The notes beneath the pieces were generated by a model, which did not search any database, was not told where the DNA came from, and saw only the letters and a program-made list of their open reading frames with translations. Positions 25,468 to 33,542 of a DNA stretch of 64,000 nt are shown here, piece by piece (positions within the stretch are counted from its first letter, which is position 1; each line of letters opens with the position of its first letter). This DNA is from an uncultured Lachnospiraceae bacterium (GTDB lineage Bacteria; Bacillota; Clostridia; Lachnospirales; Lachnospiraceae), in assembly GCA_946414885.1 (NCBI GenBank), contig CAMKQH010000009.1:1-64000 (forward strand), written 5' to 3'. The position numbers were made by a program, and so were the translations under genes.

Positions 25468-26664
25468 ATGGCAGTGGTGATTTTGAAAAAGGGCGAGGGC
25501 CGCACGATCAAGGCGGGCGGTGCCTGGATCTATGACAATGAGATCGCAAAGATTGAGGGAGAATTTGAAAACGGTGACGTGGTTGAGGTGCATGACTTTG
25601 ACGGTTACGTCATGGGGCAGGGCTTTATCAATACGAATTCCAAGCTTACCGTGAGAATGCTGTCCCGCAGGAAGGATGCGGTGATCAACGAGGCTTTTAT
25701 GGAGCAACGCGTGCGGGATGCATGGAATTACCGCAAGGAAGTCATTGATACCTCGAGTTGCCGCTTGATCTTCGGGGAGGCAGATTTCTTGCCGGGCATC
25801 GTCATTGACAAGTTTTCGGACGTGTTGGTGGTGGAATCCCTGGCCCTCGGGATCGACAAGTGGAAGCTGACGATCATCAATGCTTTGAAGAAGGCGCTGA
25901 AGGAAGACGGCATCGAGATCCGCGGCGTCTACGAGAGAAGCGACGCCAAGGTTCGCTTGAAGGAAGGCATGGAGCCTAGTAAGGGCTTTATCGGTGAGCC
26001 CTTTGAAACGAAGGTGGAGATCGTTGAGAATGGCGTGCACTATATGGTGGACGTGGAAGATGGCCAGAAGACCGGTTTTTTCCTCGATCAAAAGAATAAT
26101 CGCGCCAGCATCCACAAGCTCTGTAAAGGGAAGAAGGTACTGGACTGCTTTACCCACACGGGTTCCTTTGCATTGAATGCCGGAATTGCGGGCGCAGCCA
26201 GCGTGCTTGGCGTGGATGCATCCCAGCTTGCCGTAGATCAGGCAACAGAGAATGCGGCGTTAAATCATCTGGAGGATATCGTGAAATTCCAGTGCGCCGA
26301 TGTGTTTGAACTTCTGCCGGAATTGGAGGCGAAGGGGGAAAAGTATGACGTGGTGATCCTGGATCCGCCTGCGTTCACGAAATCCCGTAATTCCATCAAG
26401 CAGGCGGTCAAGGGCTACCGGGAGATCAACGTGCGCGGCATGAAGCTCGTGAAGAACGGCGGATATCTCTGCACCTGTTCCTGCTCGCATTTCATGGATC
26501 CGGAGCTCTTCGCAAAGACGATCCGGGAGGCGGCAGTTGGTGCGCACAAGCGCCTCCGCCAGGTGGAATTCCGCACCCAGGGTCCCGATCACCCAATCCT
26601 CTGGGCCGCCGATTCCAGTTACTATCTTAAATTTTTTACCTTCCAGATCTGCGAGGAAAGATAA
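25468..26664 (+). CDS. Class I SAM-dependent rRNA methyltransferase, RlmI-like
   Basis: 398 residues; 23S rRNA cytosine-5 methyltransferase of the RlmI/COG1092 type. An N-terminal PUA domain (about 1-80, GGAWIYDNEI) is followed by a middle domain with FGEADFLPGIVIDKF. The Rossmann methyltransferase has DCFTHTGSFALNAGIAGA for SAM binding, GVDASQLAVDQATENA, and DPPAFTKS, then CTCSCSHFM. AAGGGGAAGAAG precedes the ATG. A small membrane-protein gene follows after 12 bases with its own AAGGAGG. Confidence 0.93.
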   Translation: MAVVILKKGEGRTIKAGGAWIYDNEIAKIEGEFENGDVVEVHDFDGYVMGQGFINTNSKLTVRMLSRRKDAVINEAFMEQRVRDAWNYRKEVIDTSSCRLIFGEADFLPGIVIDKFSDVLVVESLALGIDKWKLTIINALKKALKEDGIEIRGVYERSDAKVRLKEGMEPSKGFIGEPFETKVEIVENGVHYMVDVEDGQKTGFFLDQKNNRASIHKLCKGKKVLDCFTHTGSFALNAGIAGAASVLGVDASQLAVDQATENAALNHLEDIVKFQCADVFELLPELEAKGEKYDVVILDPPAFTKSRNSIKQAVKGYREINVRGMKLVKNGGYLCTCSCSHFMDPELFAKTIREAAVGAHKRLRQVEFRTQGPDHPILWAADSSYYLKFFTFQICEER

Positions 26665-26676
26665 GGAGGAATCCTT

Positions 26677-26925
26677 ATGAATAAGTGGAAGATCATAAAG
26701 ATTGTTACAATCAGTCTGTTAATCCTGTTTATTGTATGGCAGGCGGTTGACGCGTGGAAGTGCACGAAAATGACTTACCCGCATCCGGTGATGGGCATGG
26801 ATGCGGGTAATTGGTTCGATCAGTATTTGGTCAATCTGGCCTTCACGTTGATGGCGGTGGGAGTTCCCCTGATCATCGACGTGGTTTTGATGGTCATTTC
26901 CATAATAAAATCAAGAAAGCGGTGA
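26677..26925 (+). CDS. Small membrane protein, 82 aa
   Basis: Two membrane helices (about 5-22 and 45-75) joined by a short loop WKCTKMTYPHPVMGMDAGNWFD, ending with a basic tail SRKR. AAGGAGG is 9 bases upstream and the gap to the methyltransferase is 12 bases, so they are co-transcribed. No family recognised. Confidence 0.7.
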   Translation: MNKWKIIKIVTISLLILFIVWQAVDAWKCTKMTYPHPVMGMDAGNWFDQYLVNLAFTLMAVGVPLIIDVVLMVISIIKSRKR

Positions 26926-26959
26926 TGCATCCCCGTGACTCCCAGTTTGACCTGATTCG

Positions 26960-29029
26960 TTAGTTGAAATACTGACGTAGATGCTCCAGGGTAATAAGGT
27001 TTTTCTTGGTACGAAGGAGCTCAGGGTAGGCGAGAAGCGCGTCCTCAGCCCCCTTAAGGCAGAGGGCTGCGTTGTCATAGTTTTCCGCGCGAAGCTGCAT
27101 GTGGGCGTCATTGACGTAATCGTTGAATAATGCAATGACGTCGGGAGCAACGTTCACGCCCAGCTTTTTGTTGCCGGAGATGCACTCCGTCCGGGCCTTG
27201 GTGGCCTTGTTGAGGTTGCGGATCGCTTCCGCAAGGTCACCGGCCGCGTATTGGATCCGGGCCGTATATTCCATGGCTTCTGCGTATTTTGCACAGCGCT
27301 CCAGGTGGCGGCTGGTCAGGTAAGCCTGACGAGCCCGTTCAAGCCAGCACAGCGCCAGTTCCAGAGTCCTGTCGGCGCATAATTGTTCTGAAAGCTTTGT
27401 CAGAGTCCTGTAGCATCCGCTCAGATCACAGAGCGTCTCGTAGGAAGAGAATTCCTCGTCTGTTTTTAACATCATCTTGAGAATGTTATAATAATTTTCC
27501 CAGATATCCTCCAACGGAATATTGGACCACTCGCAGTTGAGATCCGTAAGGCGCATGAGCGGCGTGTACCAAAAGCGGTTTGCCTTGAGGGAATGCTCAA
27601 AGCGCATGAATTGTTTTGCGTACTCAAAGGAGCGGTTGTAGTATTCTTCAATCCTGTCGAGCTGGCTTGCCTTATCCTCCGCGGAAGGAAGCTCAATCTG
27701 CGCAAACGTGCCGAGCTTGTCGGCGGCGATGATGGCATACTCGATGATGCGGGGATCCGTATCCCATCCCTCCACGCGGTCAAGCAGCTCCTGTACGGAC
27801 TGATAGCATTTTTTCATGCCCTCGTAATCTTCCTGCATGCCGTGATATTCGCCCAAGAGATTGAGATGGTGCAGATAACGGTCTAAGGCATCCAGGGATT
27901 GTTCTTTCTGGAAGCGGGCGGCAAAATGATTTGTCAGAACCTGTTGCCAGTCGGTAGCAGAGGCCAGGTCGTAATGATCCACGCAGATCTTGACCATGGC
28001 GTCGCAGGCGTCCATGTGGCCGGCCGTTGCCGCTTCACGGATGAGGTCAACGGCAATGTTTTCGTCTCTGTTTTTATAGATGCCGCGCTGATATGCGAGG
28101 CCCAGGTGATAGCTCTGATCCGCTTTCTCCCACTTGGTGGTGCGCTCGCGTTTCCCCATCAGCTCCACCATGAGTTCGGGTAATTCATCAATGGCATCGC
28201 CATACAGGAGAATGGGATCACCCTCGTCTAACTCTGCCGGCAGACTATGGGAGCCCTCGATCACGTCGAGCACCACGATGGTTTTTTCTTCCTCCACGGC
28301 GCGGGCATATTCCCGCTCAAGCGCATAGCTGCCCTTTTGCAGCATGGCCTTTGTGAGAAGAAACAAAAAGACGTCGGATGCGTCCAGGGCCGTTTGGATC
28401 TCCTCATCAAAATCCTCGCCGGCGGTCAGGTAGTCATCGTACCAAAGGCCGTAGCTGACACAGGACTTGGCCTCATTAAGAAGCGTGATCACCTCTGACG
28501 CAAGGGCTTTGTCCACCTTGCGGTAGCTCAAAAAGATCCTGCCGTCCAGGGCCTGCTCGATCTTTTTGCGGTCCGTATTTCCAAAGGCGTGCTCCGCAAG
28601 GAAATCCTTGAGCTTTGTCAGGAACGTACGCCCGGGATCCTTTTTGTTGGGGAAGATCACGTGATGATTGCCCAGATGGTTTTTCTCACAAAAATCATCC
28701 AAAAGATAACCGACGTTGTCAGTCATGCCAAGGATCATGAGGGGAATCCCGTTCTTGATCGCAAGAGGAAAAATGCGGGTCATGACGTCGGAGGGGGACT
28801 TTAGCAGTTCCTCCGTCAGGATCACGACGATCACGTTCATGCGAAGAAGCTCCGCAGTTTCCGTGTTTTTGGAATTCTGCTGGTCATCATAGTATACGGC
28901 AACGTTGGCAGCCATGAACAGGTTGCTGGTCACGCTGTTCAAATATCCGTAATCTTCCTTGCGCGCGGCAAAGTAGACGTGAGGTTTTCCAATGGGATTT
29001 ACCTTTCCGATGGTGTCGACTCTTAACAT
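26960..29029 (-). CDS. Two-TIR-domain protein with TPR/Sel1-like repeats
   Basis: 689 residues, no signal or membrane segment. Residues about 15-150 look like a degenerate TIR-type fold (PHVYFAARKEDYGYLNSV, VAVYYDD, VIVVILTEELL). Residues 163-290 are a better TIR domain: DGRIFLSYRKVDKALASEV, GLWYDDYLTAGEDF, ASDVFLFLLTKAML and GSYALEREYARA, where Glu240 (or Glu238) aligns with the catalytic glutamate of NAD-cleaving TIR domains. From about 300 to the end the protein is all-helical, first Sel1-like (YHLGLAYQRGIYKNRDENIAVDLIREAATAGHMDAC), then TPR-like. It may sense a ligand through the repeats and act on NAD or scaffold a complex. It is divergent from the YhaO/YhaN pair. Confidence 0.8.
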   Translation of the reverse strand: MLRVDTIGKVNPIGKPHVYFAARKEDYGYLNSVTSNLFMAANVAVYYDDQQNSKNTETAELLRMNVIVVILTEELLKSPSDVMTRIFPLAIKNGIPLMILGMTDNVGYLLDDFCEKNHLGNHHVIFPNKKDPGRTFLTKLKDFLAEHAFGNTDRKKIEQALDGRIFLSYRKVDKALASEVITLLNEAKSCVSYGLWYDDYLTAGEDFDEEIQTALDASDVFLFLLTKAMLQKGSYALEREYARAVEEEKTIVVLDVIEGSHSLPAELDEGDPILLYGDAIDELPELMVELMGKRERTTKWEKADQSYHLGLAYQRGIYKNRDENIAVDLIREAATAGHMDACDAMVKICVDHYDLASATDWQQVLTNHFAARFQKEQSLDALDRYLHHLNLLGEYHGMQEDYEGMKKCYQSVQELLDRVEGWDTDPRIIEYAIIAADKLGTFAQIELPSAEDKASQLDRIEEYYNRSFEYAKQFMRFEHSLKANRFWYTPLMRLTDLNCEWSNIPLEDIWENYYNILKMMLKTDEEFSSYETLCDLSGCYRTLTKLSEQLCADRTLELALCWLERARQAYLTSRHLERCAKYAEAMEYTARIQYAAGDLAEAIRNLNKATKARTECISGNKKLGVNVAPDVIALFNDYVNDAHMQLRAENYDNAALCLKGAEDALLAYPELLRTKKNLITLEHLRQYFN

Positions 29030-29179
29030 GTTTTCTCCTTTTGCAAAGCGCCGTGGGAGGCGCGCCGCCGGTAAAATGATCTGCTAACTTATATTTTAAA
29101 ACGTGACGGTAAGTTTCGCAATCATAATCATTACAAAATCAAAAAAATATGTTAGAATATACAGAAGGAGGGTGAAGCA

Positions 29180-30307
29180 GTGAAGATCATACATACGGCG
29201 GACGTGCATTTGGATTCAAAATTGAAGAGGCATTTGGATGACAGGCGGGCGAAGCAGCGGCGTGACGAGCTGCTCCTTTCCTTTCAGAAGATGGTGCAGT
29301 ATGGCGATAAGCAGGGCGTGGAGGCCATTTTGATCGCAGGGGATCTGTTTGACGTTGCGAAGGTTTCCGCGACGGCGAGGAATGCCGTTTTGGCCGTGTT
29401 TGAGGATCACCCGTGGATCACGTTTTATTATCTTCGCGGAAATCATGATGCGGATTCTTTCCTCCAGGACGTGTTGGATAAGGTGGGAAAGCTTCCGAAA
29501 AACCTGAAGCTCTTCCAGAACGAGTGGACTTCCTATGAGCAGCAGGGAACGGACGGTACGAGTGTCGTGATCACCGGGGCGGAGATGACTGCCGAGAATA
29601 ACAAGAAGCTTGCGGCTTCTCTTCTTTTGGATCAGGCGAAGCTTAACATAGTCATGCTTCACGGTCAGGAGACGGAGACTGCCGGGAAGAAGGACGCGGA
29701 GGTCATTCCCCTGCGGGAGTACAAAAACCGCGGCATTGATTATCTGGCGCTGGGCCACGTGCATGCGCCGAAGCTGGAAAAGCTAGACGCAAGAGGCGTT
29801 TACGCGTACTCGGGATGTCTTGAGGGCAGAGGCTTTGATGAGTGCGGACCGCGCGGATTCTATCTTTTGAACGTTGCGGGCGGGCGTATTGACGCGGAAT
29901 TTGTCCCGTTTGCGAAGCGCATGATGCGCGAGCTTACGGTGGACGCGTCGGATGCCGTGACCTCGGACGAAGCCATAGCGCTCACGCGCGCGGCAGGCGT
30001 GTATTCGGACGTGTCGCAGGAGGACATGGTCAAGGTGATTCTCACGGGAGAGCCCAGCCTGGATGCGGAGTTCGATGAGAAATACATTGAGAAGGTACTG
30101 GAAGAAGACTTTTATTTTGTAAAGGTGGTCAATAAGACGCAGCCCAAGGTGGACTATGACGGATTTGCACTGGACGTTTCCTTGAAGGCCGAGTTTGTGA
30201 GGCGCGTGAAGGATGCCGTACAGGCCGGGGAACTTTCGGAGGACGAGGCGGCAGAGATCATCCGGCTTGGCGTGAGATTACTGTCGGGAGAGGAGAAGCT
30301 GTCATGA
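29180..30307 (+). CDS. YhaO/SbcD-like metallophosphoesterase (DNA repair)
   Basis: 375 residues with a GTG start 8 bases from GGAGG. All nuclease motifs are present: HTADVHLDS, AGDLFDVAK, LRGNHDADS, MLHGQE and LGHVHAPK. The C-terminal 120 residues are the capping region. Its ATPase partner begins in the last codons (ATGA overlap), so the pair forms an SbcCD-type or YhaO/YhaN complex that processes DNA ends or hairpins. Confidence 0.9.
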   Translation: MKIIHTADVHLDSKLKRHLDDRRAKQRRDELLLSFQKMVQYGDKQGVEAILIAGDLFDVAKVSATARNAVLAVFEDHPWITFYYLRGNHDADSFLQDVLDKVGKLPKNLKLFQNEWTSYEQQGTDGTSVVITGAEMTAENNKKLAASLLLDQAKLNIVMLHGQETETAGKKDAEVIPLREYKNRGIDYLALGHVHAPKLEKLDARGVYAYSGCLEGRGFDECGPRGFYLLNVAGGRIDAEFVPFAKRMMRELTVDASDAVTSDEAIALTRAAGVYSDVSQEDMVKVILTGEPSLDAEFDEKYIEKVLEEDFYFVKVVNKTQPKVDYDGFALDVSLKAEFVRRVKDAVQAGELSEDEAAEIIRLGVRLLSGEEKLS

Positions 30308-32760
30308 GATTGCTGCATTTGCACGTAGAAAACTTTGGTACGCTCTCCAATTATGACGTGGATCTTCAGGCGGGACTGAACGAAGCGCTCCGGGAGAACG
30401 GCTGGGGTAAGACGACGCTTGCCGCTTTTATCCGGGTGATGTTTTACGGGTTGGACGGCGAGAGAAAACGGGATTATTCCGAAAATGACAGGATGAAGTT
30501 CAAGCCTTGGAATCAAGGGTATTTCGGGGGCACGATGGAGTTTGAGGCAGGCGGGAAGCGCTATCTTGTCACCAGGAATTTTGGACAGAAGGAAAAGGAC
30601 AGCACCTTTTTGCTGCAGGATGCGGAGACCCTCCTGGAAAGCCATGATTACTCGGAGCGCCTGGGCGAAGAGCTTTTCGGGATCGACCGGGAATCCTTTG
30701 AGAGGACCAGCTTTATCGATCGGGACGTGATCCGCTACCGCGGCATCAACAGCGTCATCAGTTCGAAGGTCGGATCTGCTTCCCAGACGGATGACCTAAG
30801 TAATTATGACGCGGCGCAGGAGCTGATGAAGAATTTCCTGAATGCCTATTCGCCGAAGAAGAAAACAGGTGAACTGTATAAACTGGAGGATGAGATCCGG
30901 CAGTTGGAGCGGGATGCGGGAAATGCTGGTCTTATTCAAGCCAGGATCGATGGAATAAAGCAGCAGCGGGAGCAGGAAAAGGCTGCGCTGGAAAAGATCA
31001 AGACGGAGCAGGAGAGCCTGCAGGCGGAGGACAAGGGTCTTTCCGAGCAAATGACGAAGGCCGTGAACCTTCGCAGGCTGCAAAAGCTGGCGGAGGTGTA
31101 TGAGAACCGCCGCACGGCAGTGGAGAAGATGAAGCGGGAGTTTGGTTCGAGGATTCCCACCCGGGCGGAGCTGCAGCAATTGCAGACGCAGGCGGAGAGA
31201 TCAAAAGAACAGCAGATCCGTCTTTCGGGATTTGCCAATCAGCCGGAGAATGAAAGGCTTCAAAGCCTTCGAAAGTATTTTAGGCACGGCGTTCCGCAGG
31301 AATATGAAATGACGGCGCAGATTGAAAAGTGTAATTCCATTCAGAACAGGACCCAGCAGAGGCAGAACCTGGAGGGGCTGATCGAGAAGGAGAACCTGAA
31401 GCTGGAGGGATACCGGATGGAGCTTCAGCGCCTGGAAGTGGCCTCAGGCCTGGAGGCCGCGAAGAAGAGGAAGAAGCAGGGGCTTTTGATGCTCCTTGGC
31501 ATATTGCTTACGCTTCTTGGCATTTTGGCAGGCGTGGGTACTTTCTTGCTCCATTGGAATCAGTTGGTTTACGTTCCGGCGGCGATTTCGCTGGTTGTGG
31601 GCATTGTGATCCTTATGATCCCGCTCCTTCGCCGTTCGGTGCAGGAAAGCGTTCCCTTTGGGGAGGAGCAGATGCTCCGTCGTCAGATCCAGGAGGGCAT
31701 GGATCATCTGACGGATCTTGAGAAGGATGCGCGGGAACAGGAAAAGCGGATCAACGGAATGGAAGCAGAACTCCGGGAATTTTTCGAAAGCCGCGAGCTA
31801 ACCTACGACAGGGTGAAGGCAGAAGGCACGCTGTACGAGATCAAGAACCGCGTGAGGGAATATGAAGGGCTTCTTCAGGAAGAAAAAGAGAGGGAGTTTA
31901 CGAAGAAAAAGCTTTCGGAGGAATCAGGACAGATCGACGGAGAGCTCAAAAAGCTCATGGATCAGATGGAACTCCGGATGGATAAGACGGATCACGCAGC
32001 CATAAACGGATGGATCAGCGAGACGCTCCAGAGGCTTACGGCATATGAGAAGGAATGCCGCGAGGAGATGACGGCGAAGGCAGATCTTGATGCTTTTGAA
32101 AAAGAGCATCCGGAACTGGAAGCGGAGCAGGAAAAACTGCTTTCCGAGGAAGAGATCCGGCAGAGGGAAGAAGAGATCCGGGAGAAGCGGAAGCAACTGT
32201 CGGAAGAAGAGACAAAGATTCACGAGAACGTGAGTGCCTATAACCGTAATCTCGAGGATGCCTACGCGGACGCGGAAAGCTTGCGGGAAAAGCAGGAACG
32301 CATTGACGTGCTGTCGGAGCGCCGCGAGGAGGCGAAAAAGCGTTATCATCTTGTGGAGATGACGCAGGAATACTTAAAGACGGCGAAGGAAAGGTTTATC
32401 GCCAAGTACGTGCAGCCGATCAAGACGGCCTTTGACGGATATTACCGGCTACTCACGGGATCGGCGGAGGATGACGGAAGTGAATTCCAGATTGACGCGG
32501 ACGTGAATATTTTCCGGAAGGAAGCAGGAGAGTATCACGGCGTTGAAACCCAGAGTGAAGGCTTTGGCGAGGTCATTGGTCTTTGCATCCGCATGGCGCT
32601 GCTTGACGTGATGTATGAAAAGGAACGTCCTCTCGTGATCATGGACGATCCCTTTGCCGGCCTTGACGAAGCGCATCTAAATGGCGCCAAGGTCTTTCTT
32701 GAAAAGGTATCCCAAAGATATCAAATATTGTATCTTACCTGTCATGAATCCCGTATGTGA
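30304..32760 (+). CDS. YhaN/SbcC-like coiled-coil ATPase with membrane segments
   Basis: 818 residues. The Walker A at about 35-42 reads ENGWGKTT. The Q-loop region, a long first coiled coil (about 175-380), a hairpin of two membrane helices (about 385-440, GLLMLLGILLTLLGILAG), a second coiled coil (about 450-690) and the Walker B segment LVIMDDPFAGLDEAHL near the C-terminus are all visible. The central membrane hairpin replaces the zinc-hook of classical SbcC/Rad50 and is the mark of the YhaN type. Works with the upstream nuclease; overlap of 4 bases ensures balanced synthesis. Confidence 0.9.
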   Translation: MRLLHLHVENFGTLSNYDVDLQAGLNEALRENGWGKTTLAAFIRVMFYGLDGERKRDYSENDRMKFKPWNQGYFGGTMEFEAGGKRYLVTRNFGQKEKDSTFLLQDAETLLESHDYSERLGEELFGIDRESFERTSFIDRDVIRYRGINSVISSKVGSASQTDDLSNYDAAQELMKNFLNAYSPKKKTGELYKLEDEIRQLERDAGNAGLIQARIDGIKQQREQEKAALEKIKTEQESLQAEDKGLSEQMTKAVNLRRLQKLAEVYENRRTAVEKMKREFGSRIPTRAELQQLQTQAERSKEQQIRLSGFANQPENERLQSLRKYFRHGVPQEYEMTAQIEKCNSIQNRTQQRQNLEGLIEKENLKLEGYRMELQRLEVASGLEAAKKRKKQGLLMLLGILLTLLGILAGVGTFLLHWNQLVYVPAAISLVVGIVILMIPLLRRSVQESVPFGEEQMLRRQIQEGMDHLTDLEKDAREQEKRINGMEAELREFFESRELTYDRVKAEGTLYEIKNRVREYEGLLQEEKEREFTKKKLSEESGQIDGELKKLMDQMELRMDKTDHAAINGWISETLQRLTAYEKECREEMTAKADLDAFEKEHPELEAEQEKLLSEEEIRQREEEIREKRKQLSEEETKIHENVSAYNRNLEDAYADAESLREKQERIDVLSERREEAKKRYHLVEMTQEYLKTAKERFIAKYVQPIKTAFDGYYRLLTGSAEDDGSEFQIDADVNIFRKEAGEYHGVETQSEGFGEVIGLCIRMALLDVMYEKERPLVIMDDPFAGLDEAHLNGAKVFLEKVSQRYQILYLTCHESRM

Positions 32761-32816
32761 TAAAAGCATGGGTCACGGGACGTGTCTACTAACCCAAACT
32801 CTCGTAACTCATACCG

Positions 32817-32853
32817 ACAAAAAAGGTGCCGCGGTTATCCGCGACACCTTTTG
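32817..32853 (-). terminator. Terminator between convergent genes
   Basis: AAAAAAGGTGCCGCGG and CCGCGACACCTTTT form a stem with one mismatch over a 4-base loop, with T runs on both strands. It serves the leftward gene ending at 32864 and could also stop rightward transcription from yhaN. Confidence 0.85.
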
Positions 32854-32863
32854 CTTTCTTAAG

Positions 32864-33286
32864 TTACATGATCTTCTTAAATTCGTGAATGTGATATTCC
32901 TTGTCGTACTTCATCTGGCAGGGAACGAGGTCGTAAAGCTTCAAGCCCTTTCCGTTGAGTTCGGACGTGCGGATCGTGGTGGTCTGATCATAGAAGCCTT
33001 CTCTAGCCTCGTTGTAAAAGACCAGGCGCACTTTGGATTTCTCACCATTGGTATCAATGGAACCGATCAGTCCGCGCGTTGCACACTTGATGCCGGCGCC
33101 GTCCATGGGCTGATAAGGCTCAGCCTTTACGGCTTCTTTGTATTCCTCTGGAATGGAGGCGAGAAGATCTTCCAGACTTGCGCTTTCCTTCTTGGCGATC
33201 ACAAAGATCACTGCCACGAAAACGCCCAGAATCACCAGAACAATGGCGATCACGGTCAAAAATTCACCAACTGACATACCCCACAT
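32864..33286 (-). CDS. Single-pass membrane protein, unknown
   Basis: About 140 residues. The ATG at 33286 (MWGMSVGEFLTVIAIVL) has GGAGG 7 bases upstream; longer frames add residues without a site. One membrane helix (about 7-28) is followed by a soluble domain with KESASLEDLLASIPEEYKEA and a beta-rich part VRLVFYNEAREGFYDQTTT. No family recognised. It ends at the shared terminator. Confidence 0.7.
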   Translation of the reverse strand: MWGMSVGEFLTVIAIVLVILGVFVAVIFVIAKKESASLEDLLASIPEEYKEAVKAEPYQPMDGAGIKCATRGLIGSIDTNGEKSKVRLVFYNEAREGFYDQTTTIRTSELNGKGLKLYDLVPCQMKYDKEYHIHEFKKIM

Positions 33287-33418
33287 AGCGTTACCTCCTA
33301 TATTTTCATGGAATTGCATACCTTTATACAATTATCTTAGCACGTGAAAAATACAGTTTCAACTCATAACAAATTTTTTTTCTTAAGATTTTCTAAGAAG
33401 GTGGGAAAATAGTTGTAA

Positions 33419-33475
33419 AGTAAACGCTTACAAATGAGAAAAAAGATTGTTTAAGATGGCAAAATATGATAAAAT
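33419..33475 (+). promoter_or_regulatory. Promoter with cre-like site for the hydrogenase operon
   Basis: TTGTTT at 33447-33452, 17-bp spacer and TAAAAT at 33470-33475 form a good promoter. AGTAAACGCTTACA at 33419-33432 matches the CcpA cre consensus TGTAAACGNTTACA except for its first base. Its centre is about 55 bases ahead of the likely start site, where CcpA usually activates. Binding is inferred. Confidence 0.6.
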
Positions 33476-33542
33476 AACCCTAAATATGGGCTTCTTTTTG
33501 AAACCCACTGGGTGAAAAAATAGTATTGAGGAGGAAAGATCT

